NCBI RefSeq assembly: GCF_050948215.1
Contig: NW_027488644.1
Location: 682,001-746,000, forward strand
Direction: 5' to 3'
DNA from: Halictus rubicundus
Lineage: Eukaryota > Arthropoda > Insecta > Hymenoptera > Halictidae
DNA: 64,000 nucleotides
Shown: one piece after another, positions 41,187 to 55,690 of the stretch
How the letters are laid out: each line of letters begins with the position of its first letter
Numbering within the stretch: the stretch's first letter is position 1
Program-made: the position numbers and the translations under genes
Notes under the pieces: model-generated
Seen by the model: only the letters and a program-made list of their open reading frames with translations
Databases searched by the model: none
Told to the model about the DNA's origin: nothing

Positions 41187-43168
41187 GGACAGAGGATATT
41201 ATAGGATAGAGGATAGGATAGGATAGGATAGGATACAGGATAGGATAGGCTAGATGATAGGATAAGATAGAGGATAGGATAGAATAGAGCACAGGATAGT
41301 ATAGAGGATAAGATAATATAGAGAATAGGATAGGATAGAGGATAGGACAGGATAGAGGATAGGATAGGATAGAGGATAGGCTAGGATAGAGGATAGGATA
41401 GGATATAGGATAGAATAGGATAGATGATAGGATAGAGGATTGGATAGGATAGAGGATACGATACGATAGAGGATAAGATAGGATAGAGGGTAGGATAGAG
41501 AATTGGATGGGATAGAGGATAAGATACGATAGAGGATAGGATAGGATAGAGGGTAGGATAGAGAATTGAATAGGATTGAGGATATTATGGGATAGAGGAT
41601 AGGATAGGATAGGATAGGATAGAGGATAGGATATGGTAGAGGATAGGATAAGATAGAGGATAGGATAGAATAGAGTACAGGATAGTATAGAGGATAAGAT
41701 TATATAGAGAATAGGATAGGATAGAGGATAGGACACGATAGAGGATAGGATAGGATAGAGGATAGGACAGGATAGAGGATAGGATAGGATAGAGGATAGG
41801 ATAGGATAGAGGATAGGATAGGATATAGGATAGAATAGGATAGATGATAGGATAGAGGATTGGATAGGATAGAGGATACGATACGATAGAGGATAAGATA
41901 GGATAGAGGGTAGGATAGAGAATTGGATGGGATAGAGGATAAGATACGATAGAGGATAGGATAGGATAGAGGATGGGATAGGACAGAGGATAGGATAGGA
42001 TAGAGGATAGAATAGGATAGAGGATAGGATAGGATTGAGTATAGGATAGGATAGAGGATAGAATAGGATAGGATTGAGGATAGGATAGGATAGATGATAG
42101 GATAGAGGATTGGATAGGATAGAGGATACGATACGATAGAGGATAGGATAGGATAGAGGGTAGGATAGAGAATTGAATAGGATTGAGGATATTATAGGAT
42201 AGAGGATATTATAGGATAGAGGATAGGATAGGATAGGATAGGATAGAGGATAGGATAGGCTAGATGATAGGATAAGATAGAGGATAGGATAGAATAGAGC
42301 ACAGGATAGTATAGAGGATAAGATAATATAGAGAATAGGATAGGATAGAGGATAGGACAGGATAGAGGATAGGATAGGATAGAGGATACGATACGATAGA
42401 GGATAAGATAGCATAGAGGGTAGGATAGAGAATTGGATGGGATAGAGGATAAGATACGATAGAGGATAGGATAGGATAGAGGATGGGATAGGACAGAGGA
42501 TAGGATAGGATAGAGGATAGAATAGGATAGAGGATAGGATAGGGTAGAGGATAGGATAGAATAGAGTACAGGATAGTATAGAGGATAAGATAATATAGAG
42601 AATAGGATAGGATAGATGATAGGACATGATAGAGGATAGGATAGGATAGAGGATAGGATAGGATTGAGGATAGGATAGGATAGATGATAGGATAGAGGAT
42701 TGGATAGGATAGAGGATACGATACGATAGAGGATAGGATAGGATAGAGGGTAGGATAGAGAATTGAATAGGATTGAGGATATTATAGGATAGAGGATAGG
42801 ATAGGATAGGATAGGATAGAGGATAGGATAGGGTAGATGATAGGAGATGATAAAGGATAGGATAGAATAGAGCACAGGATAGTATAGAGGATAAGATAAT
42901 ATAGAGAATAGGATAGGATAGAGGATAGGACAGGATAGAGGATAGGACAGGATAGAGGATAGGATAGGATAGAGGATTGGATAGGATAGAGGATACAATA
43001 CGATAGAGGATAAGATAGCATAGAGGATAGGATAGAGAATTGGATGGGATAGAGGATAAGATACGATAGAGGATAGGATAGGATAGAGGATGGGATAGGA
43101 CAGAGGATAGGATAGGATAGAGGATAGAATAGGATAGAGGATAGGATAGGATTGAGGATAGGATAGGA
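41187..43168. repeat. ~2.0-kb higher-order unit, copy 3
   Basis: Offset from copy 2 is 2059 bp up to about 42050 and 2008 bp after it. The step is a 51-bp deletion, exactly three 17-bp units, removing a GATATAATAGAGG-containing segment present near 40020 in copy 2. Other differences are GGCTAGGATAGAGG near 41381 and GGAGATGATAAAGG near 42844. Confidence 0.85.
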
Positions 43169-44061
43169 TAGAGGATATTATAGGATAGAGGATAGGATAT
43201 AATAGAGGATAGGATAGGATAGAGGATAGAATAGGATAGGATGGAGGATAGGATAGGATAGATGATAGGATAGAGGATTGGATAGGATAGAGGAAACGAT
43301 ACGATAGAGGATAGGATAGGATAGAGGGTAGGATAGAGAATTGAATAGGATTGAGGATATTATGGGATAGAGGATAGGATAGGATAGGATAGGATAGAGG
43401 ATAGGATATGGTAGAGGATAGGATATAATAGAGGATAGGATAGGATAGAGGATAGAATAGGATAGGATAGAGGATAGGACAGGATAGAGGATAGGACAGG
43501 ATAGAGGATAGGATACGATAGAGGATTGGATAGGATAGAGGATACGATACGATAGAGGATAAGATAGCATAGAGGACAGGATAGAGGATAGGATAGGATA
43601 GAGGATAGGATAGGATAGAGGATAGGATAGGATATAGGATAGAATAGGATAGATGATAGGATAGAGGATTGGATAGGATAGAGGATACGATACGATAGAG
43701 GATAAGATAGGATAGAGGGTAGGATAGAGAATTGGATGGGATAGAGGATAAGATACGATAGAGGATAGGATAGGATAGAGGATGGGATAGGACAGAGGAT
43801 AGGATAGGATAGAGTACAGGATAGTATAGAGGATAAGATAATATAGAGAATAGGATAGGATAGAAGATAGGACAGGATGGAGGATAGGATAGGATAGAGT
43901 ACAGGATAGTATAGAGGATAAGATAATATAGAGAATAGGATAGGATAGAGGATAGGACAGGATAGAGGATATGATAGGATAGATGATAGGATAGGATAGA
44001 GGATAGGATAGGATAGAGGATATGATAAGCTAGGATAGAGGATAGGATAGGATTGAGGATA
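43169..44061. repeat. Satellite between the ~2.1-kb and ~5.8-kb tandem arrays
   Basis: Ordinary array, no gene. It contains AGAAGATAGGACAGGATGG (near 43862) and GATATGATAGGATAGATG (near 43973), both found again inside the 5.8-kb units, so it is transitional in cassette content. Confidence 0.78.
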
Positions 44062-47000
44062 GGATAGGATAGAGGATAGGATAGGATAGAGGATAGGATA
44101 GAATAGAGTACAGGATAGTATAGAGGATAAGATAATATAGAGAATAGGATATGATAGAGGATAGGACAGGATAGAGGATAGGATAGGATAGAGGATAGGA
44201 TAGGATAGAGGATACGATACGATAGAGGATAGGATAGGATAGAGGGTAGGATAGAGAATTGAACAGGATTGAGGATATTATGGGATAGAGGATAGGATAG
44301 GATAGGATAGGATAGAGGATAGGATAGGATATATGATATTATAGGATGGAGGATACGGTATTATAGAGGATAGGATAGGGTAGAGGATAGGATAAGATAG
44401 AGGATTGGATAGGGTAGAGGATAGGATAAGATAGAGGATAGGAAGGGTAGAGGATAGGATAAGATAGAGGATAGGATAGAATAGAGTACAGGATAGTATA
44501 GAGGATAAGATAATATAGAGAATAGGATAGGATAGAGGATAGGACAGGATAGAGGATAGGATAGGATAGAGGATAGGATAGGATAGAGGATAGGATAGTA
44601 TAGAATATAGAATAGGGTAGAGGATAGGATAGGATAGATGATAGGATAGAGGATTGGATAGGATAGAGGATACGATACGATAGAGGATAGGATAGGATAG
44701 AGGGTAGGATAGAGAATTGGATTGGATAGACGATACGATACGATAGAGGATAGGATAGGATAGAGGATGGGATAGGACAGAGGATAGGATAGGATAGAGG
44801 ATAGAATAGGATAGAGGATAGGATAGGATTGAGGATAGGATAGGACAGAGGATAGGATAGGATAGAGGATGGGATTGGATAGAGGATATGATAGGATAGA
44901 GGATACGATAGGATTGAGGATAGCATAGGATTGAGGATAGGGTAGGATAGAGAATAGGATAGGATAGGGGATAGGATAGGATGGAGGATCGGATAGGATA
45001 GAGGATAGGATAGGATAGACGATAGGATAGAGGATATTATACGATGGAGGATAGGATAGGATTGAGGATAGGATATGGTAGAGGATAGGATAAGATAGAG
45101 GATAGGATAGAATAGAGTACAGGATAGTATAGAGGATAAGATAATATAGAGAATAGGATAGGATAGAGGATAGGACAGGATAGAGGATAGGATAGGATAG
45201 AGGATAGGATAGGATAGAGGATAGGACAGGATAGAGGATAGGATAGGACAGAGGATAGGATAGGATAGAGAATAGGATAGGATAGAGGATAGGATAGGGT
45301 AGAGGATAGGATAGAGGATTGGATAGGATAGAGGATACCATACGATAGAGGATAGGCTAGGATAGAGGGTAGGATAGAGAATTGGATAGGATAGAGGATA
45401 GGATAGGATAGAGGATAGGATAGGATTGAGGATCGGAAAGGATAGAGGATAGGATAGGATAGACGATAGGATAGAGGATATTATACGATGGAGGATAGGA
45501 TAGGATTGAGGATAGGATAAGATAGAGGATAGGATAGAATAGAGTACAGGATAGTATAGAGGATAAGATAATATAGAGAATAGGATAGGATAGAGGATAG
45601 GACAGGATAGAGGATAGGATAGGATAGAGGATAGGATAGGATAGAGGATAGGATAGGATATAGGATATGATAGGCTAGGATAGAGGATAGGATAGGATTG
45701 AGGATAGGATAGGATTGAGGATAGGATAGGATATAGGATATGATAGGCTAGGATAGAGGATAGGATAGGATAGATGATAGGATAGAGAATTGGATGGGAT
45801 AGAGGATACGATACGATAGAGGATAGGATAGGATAGAGGATGGGATAGGACAGAGGATAGGATAGGATAGAGGATAGGATAGGATAGAGGATAGGATAGG
45901 ATAGAGGATAGGATAGGATAGAGGATAGGATAGGATAGAGGATATGATAATCTAGGATAGAGGATAGGATAGGATTGAGGATAGGATAGGATAGAGTACA
46001 GGATAGTATAGAGGATAAGATAATATAGAGAATAGGATAGGATAGAGGATAGGACAGGATAGAGGATATGATAGGATAGATGATAGGATAGGATAGAGGA
46101 TAGGATAGGATAGAGGATATGATAAGCTAGGATAGAGGATAGGATAGGATTGAGGATAGGATAGGATAGAGGATAGGATAGGATAGAGGATAGGATAGGA
46201 TAGAGGATAGGACAGGATAGAGGATAGGATAGGATAGAGGATAGGATAGGATAGAGGATAGGGTAGGATATAGGATATGATAGGCTAGGATAGAGGATAG
46301 GATAGGATTGAGGATAGGATAGGATATAGGATATGATAGGCTAGGATAGAGGATAGGATAGGATAGATGATAGGATAGAGAATTGGATGGGATAGAGGAT
46401 ACGATACGATAGAGGATAGGATAGGATAGAGGATGGGATAGGACAGAGGATAGGATAGGATAGAGGATAGGATAGGATAGAGGATAGGATAGGATAGAGG
46501 ATAGGATAGGATAGAGGATATGATAGGCTAGGATAGAGGATAGGATAGGATTGAGGATAGGATAGGATAGAGTACAGGATAGTATAGAGGATAAGATAAT
46601 ATAGAGAATAGGATAGGATAGAAGATAGGACAGGATGGAGGATAGGATAGGATAGAGTACAGGATAGTATAGAGGATAAGATAATATAGAGAATAGAATA
46701 GGATAGAGGATAGGACAGGATAGAGGATATGATAGGATAGATGATAGGATAGGATAGAGGATAGTATAGGATAGAGGATAGGATAGGGTAGAGGATAGGA
46801 TAAGATAGAGGATAGGATAGAATAGAGTACAGGATAGTATAGAGGATAAGATAATATAGAGAAGAGGATAGGATAGAGGATAGGACAGGATAGAGGATAG
46901 GATAGGATAGAGGATAGGATAGGATAGAGGATACGATACGATAGAGGATAGGATAGGATAGAGGGTAGGATAGAGAATTGAATAGGATTGAGGATATTAT

Positions 47001-49859
47001 GGGATAGAGGATAGGATAGGATAGGATAGGATAGGATAGAGGATAGGGTAGGATATATGATATTATAGGATGGAGGATACGGTATTATAGAGGATAGGAT
47101 AGGGTAGAGGATAGGATAAGATAGAGGATAGGATAGGGTAGAGGATAGGATAAGATAGAGGATAGGATAGGGTAGAGGATAGGATAAGATAGATAATAGG
47201 ATAGGGTAGAGGATAGGATAAGATAGAGGATAGGATAGGGTAGAGGATAGGATAAGATAGAGGATAGGATAGAATAGAGTACAGGATAGTATAGAGGATA
47301 AGATAATATAGAGAATAGGATAGGATAGAGGATAGGACAGGATAGAGGATAGGATAGGATAGATGATAGGATAGGATATACGATATTATAGGATGGAGGA
47401 TACGATATTATAGAGGATAGTATAGGATAGAGGGTAGGATAGGATATAGGGTAGGATAGAGAATTGGACAGGATAGAGGATACGATACGATAGAGGATAG
47501 GATAGGATAGAGGATAGGATAGGACAGAGGATAGGATAGGATAGAGGATGGGATTGGATAGAGGATATGATAGGATAGAGGATAGGATAGGATTGAGGAT
47601 AGCATAGGATTGAGGATAGGGTAGGATAGAGAATAGGATAGGATAGAGGATAGGATAGGATGGAGGATAGGATAGAGGATACGATACGATAGAGGATAGG
47701 ATAGGATAAGGAATAGGATAGGATAGAGGAAATGATAGGATAGAGTATAGGATAGGATTGAGGATAGGACAGGATAGAGGATAGGATATTCATTGAGGAT
47801 AGGATAGGATAGAGGATAGGGTAGGATTGACGATAGGATAGGGTAGAGGATAGGATAAGATAGAGGATAGGATAGAATAGAGTACAGGATAGTATAGAGG
47901 ATAAGATAATATAGAGAACAGGATAGGATAGAGGATAGGACAGGATAGAGGATAGGATAGGATAGAGGATAGGATAGGATAGAGGATAGGATAGGATAGA
48001 TGATAGGATAGAGGATTGGATAGGATAGAGGATACGATACGATAGAGGATAAGATAGGATAGAGGGTAGGATAGAGAATTGGATAAGGATAAAGGATACG
48101 ATACGATAGAGGATAGGATAGGATGGAGGATGGGATAGGACAGAGGATAGGATAGGATAGAGGATAGAATAGGATAGAGGATAGGATAGGATTGAGGATA
48201 GGATAGGATAGATGATAGGATAGATGATTGGATAGGGGATTGTGTAGGATTGAGGGTATTATGGGATAGAGGATAGGATAGGATAGGATAGGATAGAGGA
48301 TAGGACAGGATAGAGGATAGGATAGGATAGAGGATAGGATAGGATAGAGGATAGGATAGTATAGAATATAGAATAGGGTAGAGGATAGGATAGGATAGAG
48401 GATAGGATAGGATAGATGATAGGATAGAGGATTGGATAGGATAGAGGATACGATACGATAGAGGATAGGATAGGATAGAGGATAGGATAGGATAGAGGAT
48501 AGGATAGGATAGAGGATAGGATAGGATATACGATATTATAGGATGGAGGATACGATATTATAGAGGATAGTATAGGATAGAGGGTAGGATAGGATATAGG
48601 GTAGGATAGAGAATTGGACAGGATAGAGGATACGATACGATAGAGGATAGGATAGGATAAAGGATAGGATAGGATAGAGGATAGGATAGGATTGAGGATA
48701 GGATAGGATAGAGGATAGGATAGGGTAGAGGATAGGATAAGATAGAGGATAGGATAGAATGGAGTACAGGATAGTATAGAGGATAAGATAATATAGAGAA
48801 TAGGATAGGATAGAGGATAGGACAGGATAGAGGATAGGATAGCATTGAGGATAGGATAGGATAGAGGATAGGATAGGATTGAGGATAGGATAGGATAGAG
48901 AGTAGGATAGCGTAGAGGATAGGATAGGATAGAGGATAGGATAGGGGATTGGGTAGGATTGAGGGTATTATGGGATAGAGGATAGGATAGGATAGGATAG
49001 GATAGAGGATAGGATAGGATAGAGGATAGGATAGGATATATGATACTATAGAATGGAGGATACGATATTATAGAGGATAGTATAGGATAGAGGATAGGAT
49101 AGGGTAGAGGATAGGATAGGATAGATGATAGGATAGAGGATTGGATAGGATAGAGGATACGATACGATAGAGGATAAGATAGGATAGAGGGTAGGATAGA
49201 GAATTGGATAAGGATAGAGGATACGATACGATAGAGGATAGGATAGGATAGAGGATGGGATAGGACAGAGGATAGGACAGGATAGAGGATAGGATAGTTT
49301 AGAGGATAGGATAGGATTGAGGATAGGATAGTATAGAGAATAGAATAGGATAGAGGATAGGATAGGATTGAGGATAGGATAGGATAGATGATAGGATAGA
49401 GGATTGGATAGGATAGAGGACACGATACGATAGAGTATAGGATAGGATTGAGGATAGGACAGGATAGATGATAGGATAGGGTAGAGGATAGGATAGGATT
49501 GAGGATAGGATAGGATAGAGGATAGGATAGGATAGAGGATAGGATAGGATAGAGGAAATGATAGGATAGAGTATAGGATAGGATTGAGGATAGGACAGGA
49601 TAGAGGATAGGATAGGGTAGAGGATAGGATAGGATTGAGGATAGGATAGTATAGAGAATAGAATAGGATAGAGGAGAGGATCGGATTGAGGATAGGATAG
49701 GATAGATGATAGGATAGAGGATTGGATAGGATAGAGGATACGATACGATAGAGTATAGGATAGGATTGAGGATAGGACAGGATAGATGATAGGATAGGGT
49801 AGAGGATAGGATAGGATTGAGGATAGGATAGTATAGAGAATAGAATAGGATAGGTGATA
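44062..49859. repeat. ~5.8-kb higher-order unit, copy 1
   Basis: Directly adjacent to copy 2 (49860-55690). Offsets are 5798 bp at the GAGTACAGG at 44106, 5799 at GATACCATACG (45336 region), 5483 at GGGTAGGATATAGG (46261), 5500 at the unique TATTCATTGAGG (47789 region) and 5318 at TAGCATTGAGG (48843). It therefore holds ~316 bp near 45.86-46.18 kb and 182 bp near 48.51-48.69 kb that copy 2 lacks. It lacks one 17-bp unit near 46.5 kb that copy 2 has. One base is missing in GGAAGGGTAGAGG near 44441. Confidence 0.88.
47090..47259. repeat. Homogenised 34-bp dimer subarray, 5 copies
   Basis: Five exact-length repeats of a dimer made of GAGGATAGGATAGGGTA and GAGGATAGGATAAGATA, starting at 47090, 47124, 47158, 47192 and 47226. 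The fourth copy begins GATAATA instead of GAGGATA. The 51-bp cassette follows after one further unit. Confidence 0.9.
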
Positions 49860-52800
49860 GGATAGGATTGAGGATAGGATAGGATAGAGGATAGGATAGA
49901 ATAGAGTACAGGATAGTAAAGAGGATAAGATAATATAGAGAATAGGATATGATAGAGGATAGGACAGGATAGAGGATAGGATAGGATAGAGGATAGGATA
50001 GGATAGAGGATACGATACGATAGAGGATAGGATAGGATAGAGGGTAGGATAGAGAATTGAACAGGATTGAGGATATTATGGGATAGAGGATAGGATAGGA
50101 TAGGATAGGATAGAGGATAGGATAGGATATATGATATTATAGGATGGAGGATACGGTATTATAGAGGATAGGATAGGGTAGAGGATAGGATAAGATAGAG
50201 GATAGGATAGGGTAGAGGATAGGATAAGATAGAGGATAGGATAGGGTAGAGGATAGGATAAGATAGAGGATAGGATAGAATAGAGTACAGGATAGTATAG
50301 AGGATAAGATAATATAGAGAATAGGATAGGATAGAGGATAGGACAGGATAGAGGATAGGATAGGATAGAGGATAGGATAGGATAGAGGATAGGATAGTAT
50401 AGAATATAGAATAGGGTAGAGGATAGGATAGGATAGATGATAGGATAGAGGATTGGATAGGATAGAGGATACGAGACGGTAGAGGATAGGATAGGATAGA
50501 GGGTAGGATAGAGAATTGGATTGGATAGACGATACGATACGATAGAGGATAGGATAGGATAGAGGATGGGATAGGACAGAGGATAGGATAGGATAGAGGA
50601 TAGAATAGGATAGAGGATAGGATAGGATTGAGGATAGGATAGGACAGAGGATAGGATAGGATAGAGGATGGGATTGGATAGAGGATATGATAGGATAGAG
50701 GATACGATAGGATTGAGGATAGCATAGGATTGAGGATAGGGTAGGATAGAGAATAGGATAGGATAGGGGATAGGATAGGATGGAGGATCGGATAGGATAG
50801 AGGATAGGATAGGATAGACGATAGGATAGAGGATATTATACGATGGAGGATAGGATAGGATTGAGGATAGGATATGGTAGAGGATAGGATAAGATAGAGG
50901 ATAGGATAGAATAGAGTACAGGATAGTATAGAGGATAAGATAATATAGAGAATAGGATAGGATAGAGGATAGGACAGGATAGAGGATAGGATAGGATAGA
51001 GGATAGGATAGGATAGAGGATAGGACAGGATAGAGGATAGGATAGGACAGAGGATAGGATAGGATAGAGAATAGGATAGGATAGAGGATAGGATAGGGTT
51101 GAGGATAGGATAGAGGATTGGATAGGATAGAGGATACCATACGATAGAGGATAGGCTAGGATAGAGGGTAGGATAGAGAATTGGATAGGATAGAGGATAG
51201 GATAGGATAGAGGATAGGATAGGATTGAGGATCGGAAAGGATAGAGGATAGGATAGGATAGACGATAGGATAGAGGATATTATACGATGGAGGATAGGAT
51301 AGGATTGAGGATAGGATAAGATAGAGGATAGGATAGAATAGAGTACAGGATAGTATAGAGGATAAGATAATATAGAGAATAGGATAGGATAGAGGATAGG
51401 ACAGGATAGAGGATAGGATAGGATAGAGGATAGGATAGGATAGAGGATAGGATAGGATATAGGATATGATAGGCTAAGATAGAGGATAGGATAGGATTGA
51501 GGATAGGATAGGATTGAGGATAGGATAGGATATAGGATATGATAGGCTAGGATAGAGGATAGGATAGGATAGATGATAGGATAGAGAATTGGATGGGATA
51601 GAGGATACGATACGATAGAGGATAGGATAGGATAGAGGATGGGATAGGACAGAGGATAGGATAGGATAGAGGATAGGATAGGATAGAGGATAGGACAGGA
51701 TAGAGGATAGGATAGGATAGAGGATAGGATAGGATAGAGGATAGGGTAGGATATAGGATATGATAGGCTAGGATAGAGGATAGGATAGGATTGAGGATAG
51801 GATAGGATATAGGATATGATAGGCTAGGATAGAGGATAGGATAGGATAGATGATAGGATAGAGAATTGGATGGGATAGAGGATACGATACGATAGAGGAT
51901 AGGATAGGATAGAGGATGGGATAGGACAGAGGATAGGATAGGATAGAGGATAGGATAGGATAGAGGATAGGATAGGATAGAGGATAGGATAGGATAGAGG
52001 ATAGGATAGGATAGAGGATATGATAGGCTAGGATAGAGGATAGGATAGGATTGAGGATAGGATAGGATAGAGTACAGGATAGTATAGAGGATAAGATAAT
52101 ATAGAGAATAGGATAGGATAGAAGATAGGACAGGATGGAGGATAGGATAGGATAGAGTACAGGATAGTATAGAGGATAAGATAATATAGAGAATAGAATA
52201 GGATAGAGGATAGGACAGGATAGAGGATATGATAGGATAGATGATAGGATAGGATAGAGGATAGTATAGGATAGAGGATAGGATAGGGTAGAGGATAGGA
52301 TAAGATAGAGGATAGGATAGAATAGAGTACAGGATAGTATAGAGGATAAGATAATATAGAGAAGAGGATAGGATAGAGGATAGGACAGGATAGAGGATAG
52401 GATAGGATAGAGGATAGGATAGGATAGAGGATACGATACGATAGAGGATAGGATAGGATAGAGGGTAGGATAGAGAATTGAATAGGATTGAGGATATTAT
52501 GGGATAGAGGATAGGATAGGATAGGATAGGATAGGATAGAGGATAGGGTAGGATATATGATATTATAGGATGGAGGATACGGTATTATAGAGGATAGGAT
52601 AGGGTAGAGGATAGGATAAGATAGAGGATAGGATAGGGTAGAGGATAGGATAAGATAGAGGATAGGATAGGGTAGAGGATAGGATAAGATAGAGGATAGG
52701 ATAGGGTAGAGGATAGGATAAGATAGAGGATAGGATAGGGTAGAGGATAGGATAAGATAGAGGATAGGATAGAATAGAGTACAGGATAGTATAGAGGATA

Positions 52801-55690
52801 AGATAATATAGAGAATAGGATAGGATAGAGGATAGGACAGGATAGAGGATAGGATAGGATAGATGATAGGATAGGATATACGATATTATAGGATGGAGGA
52901 TACGATATTATAGAGGATAGTATAGGATAGAGGGTAGGATAGGATATAGGGTAGGATAGAGAATTGGACAGGATAGAGGATACGATACGATAGAGGATAG
53001 GATAGGATAGAGGATAGGATAGGACAGAGGATAGGATAGGATAGAGGATGGGATTGGATAGAGGATATGATAGGATAGAGGATAGGATAGGATTGAGGAT
53101 AGCATAGGATTGAGGATAGGGTAGGATAGAGAATAGGATAGGATAGAGGATAGGATAGGATGGAGGATAGGATAGAGGATACGATACGATAGAGGATAGG
53201 ATAGGATAAGGAATAGGATAGGATAGAGGAAATGATAGGATAGAGTATAGGATAGGATTGAGGATAGGACAGGATAGAGGATAGGATATTCATTGAGGAT
53301 AGGATAGGATAGAGGATAGGGTAGGATTGACGATAGGATAGGGTAGAGGATAGGATAAGATAGAGGATAGGATAGAATAGAGTACAGGATAGTATAGAGG
53401 ATAAGATAATATAGAGAACAGGATAGGATAGAGGATAGGACAGGATAGAGGATAGGATAGGATAGAGGATAGGATAGGATAGAGGATAGGATAGGATAGA
53501 TGATAGGATAGAGGATTGGATAGGATAGAGGATACGATACGATAGAGGATAAGATAGGGTAGAGGGTAGGATAGAGAATTGGATAAGGATAAAGGATACG
53601 ATACGATAGAGGATAGGATAGGATGGAGGATGGGATAGGACAGAGGATAGGATAGGATAGAGGATAGAATAGGATAGAGGATAGGATAGGATTGAGGATA
53701 GGATAGGATAGATGATAGGATAGATGATTGGATAGGGGATTGTGTAGGATTGAGGGTATTATGGGATAGAGGATAGGATAGGATAGGATAGGATAGAGGA
53801 TAGGACAGGATAGAGGATAGGATAGGATAGAGGATAGGATAGGATAGAGGATAGGATAGTATAGAATATAGAATAGGGTAGAGGATAGGATAGGATAGAG
53901 GATAGGATAGGATAGATGATAGGATAGAGGATTGGATAGGATAGAGGATACGATACGATAGAGGATAGGATAGGATAGAGGATAGGATAGGATAGAGGAT
54001 AGGATAGGATTGAGGATAGGATAGGATAGAGGATAGGATAGGGTAGAGGATAGGATAAGATAGAGGATAGGATAGAATGGAGTACAGGATAGTATAGAGG
54101 ATAAGATAATATAGAGAATAGGATAGGATAGAGGATAGGACAGGATAGAGGATAGGATAGCATTGAGGATAGGATAGGATAGAGGATAGGATAGGATTGA
54201 GGATAGGATAGGATAGAGAGTAGGATAGCGTAGAGGATAGGATAGGATAGAGGATAGGATAGGGGATTGGGTAGGATTGAGGGTATTATGGGATAGAGGA
54301 TAGGATAGGATAGGATAGGATAGAGGATAGGATAGGATAGAGGATAGGATAGGATATATGATACTATAGAATGGAGGATACGATATTATAGAGGATAGTA
54401 TAGGATAGAGGATAGGATAGGGTAGAGGATAGGATAGGATAGATGATAGGATAGAGGATTGGATAGGATAGAGGATACGATACGATAGAGGATAAGATAG
54501 GATAGAGGGTAGGATAGAGAATTGGATAAGGATAGAGGATACGATACGATAGAGCATAGGATAGGATAGAGGATGGGATAGGACAGAGGATAGGACAGGA
54601 TAGAGGATAGGATAGTTTAGAGGATAGGATAGGATTGAGGATAGGATAGTATAGAGAATAGAATAGGATAGAGGATAGGATAGGATTGAGGATAGGATAG
54701 GATAGAGGATAGGATAGGGTAGAGGATAGGATAAGATGGTGGATAGGATAGAATGGAGTACAGGATAGTATAGAGGATAAGATAATATAGAGAATAGGAT
54801 AGGATAGAGGATAGGACAGGATAGAGGATAGGATAGGGTAGAGAATAGAATAGGATAGAGGATAGGATAGGATAGAGAATAGGATAGATGATAGGATAGA
54901 GGATTGGATAGGATAGAGGATAGGATAGGATAGATGATAGGATAGAGGATTGGATAGGATAGAGGATACGATACGATAGAGGATAAGATAGGATAGAGGG
55001 TAGGATAGAGAATTGGATAAGGATAGAGGATACGATACGATAGAGGATAGGATAGGATAGAGGATGGGATAGGACAGAGGATAGGACAGGATAGAGGATA
55101 GGATAGTTTAGAGGATAGGATAGGATTGAGGATAGGATAGTATAGAGAATAGAATAGGATAGAGGATAGGATAGGATTGAGGATAGGATAGGATAGATGA
55201 TAGGATAGAGGATTGGATAGGATAGAGGACACGATACGATAGAGTATAGGATAGGCTTGAGGATAGGACAGGATAGATGATAGGATAGGGTAGAGGATAG
55301 GATAGGATTGAGGATAGGATAGGATAGAGGATAGGATAGGATAGAGGATAGGATAGGATAGAGGAAATGATAGGATAGAGTATAGGATAGGATTGAGGAT
55401 AGGACAGGATAGAGGATAGGATAGGGTAGAGGATAGGATAGGATTGAGGATAGGATAGTATAGAGAATAGAATAGGATAGAGGAGAGGATCGGATTGAGG
55501 ATAGGATAGGATAGATGATAGGATAGAGGATTGGATAGGATAGAGGATACGATACGATAGAGTATAGGATAGGATTGAGGATAGGACAGGATAGATGATA
55601 GGATAGGGTAGAGGATAGGATAGGATTGAGGATAGGATAGTATAGAGAATAGAATAGGATAGGTGATAGGATAGGATTGAGGATAGGATA
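49860..55690. repeat. ~5.8-kb higher-order unit, copy 2
   Basis: Direct copy of 44062-49859, with the indels listed there plus a 491-bp gain: ~54432-54700 is duplicated at ~54923-55191 (GATAGTTTAGAGG at 54615 and 55106). That gain brings the offset to 5809 bp at the CACGATACG marker (49421 and 55230). Similarity ends near 49885/55690, where GATAGAGGATAGG gives way to GATAGATGATAGG. Confidence 0.88.
52590..52759. repeat. Homogenised 34-bp dimer subarray, 5 copies
   Basis: Counterpart of 47090-47259 in the second 5.8-kb unit (offset 5500), with all five copies beginning GAGGATA. Shorter three-copy versions of the same dimer array lie at 44366-44466 (one dimer 33 bp long) and 50164-50265. Confidence 0.9.

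Noticed and set aside
52908..55232. Long minus-strand open frame (774 codons), and dozens of similar ones across the window, as protein-coding genes
   Set aside because: Pure low-complexity Ser/Tyr/Pro/Ile/Leu translation of the 17-bp satellite. The strand is nearly stop-free in all frames, overlapping frames give the same peptide, and there is no start context, domain or codon signature.
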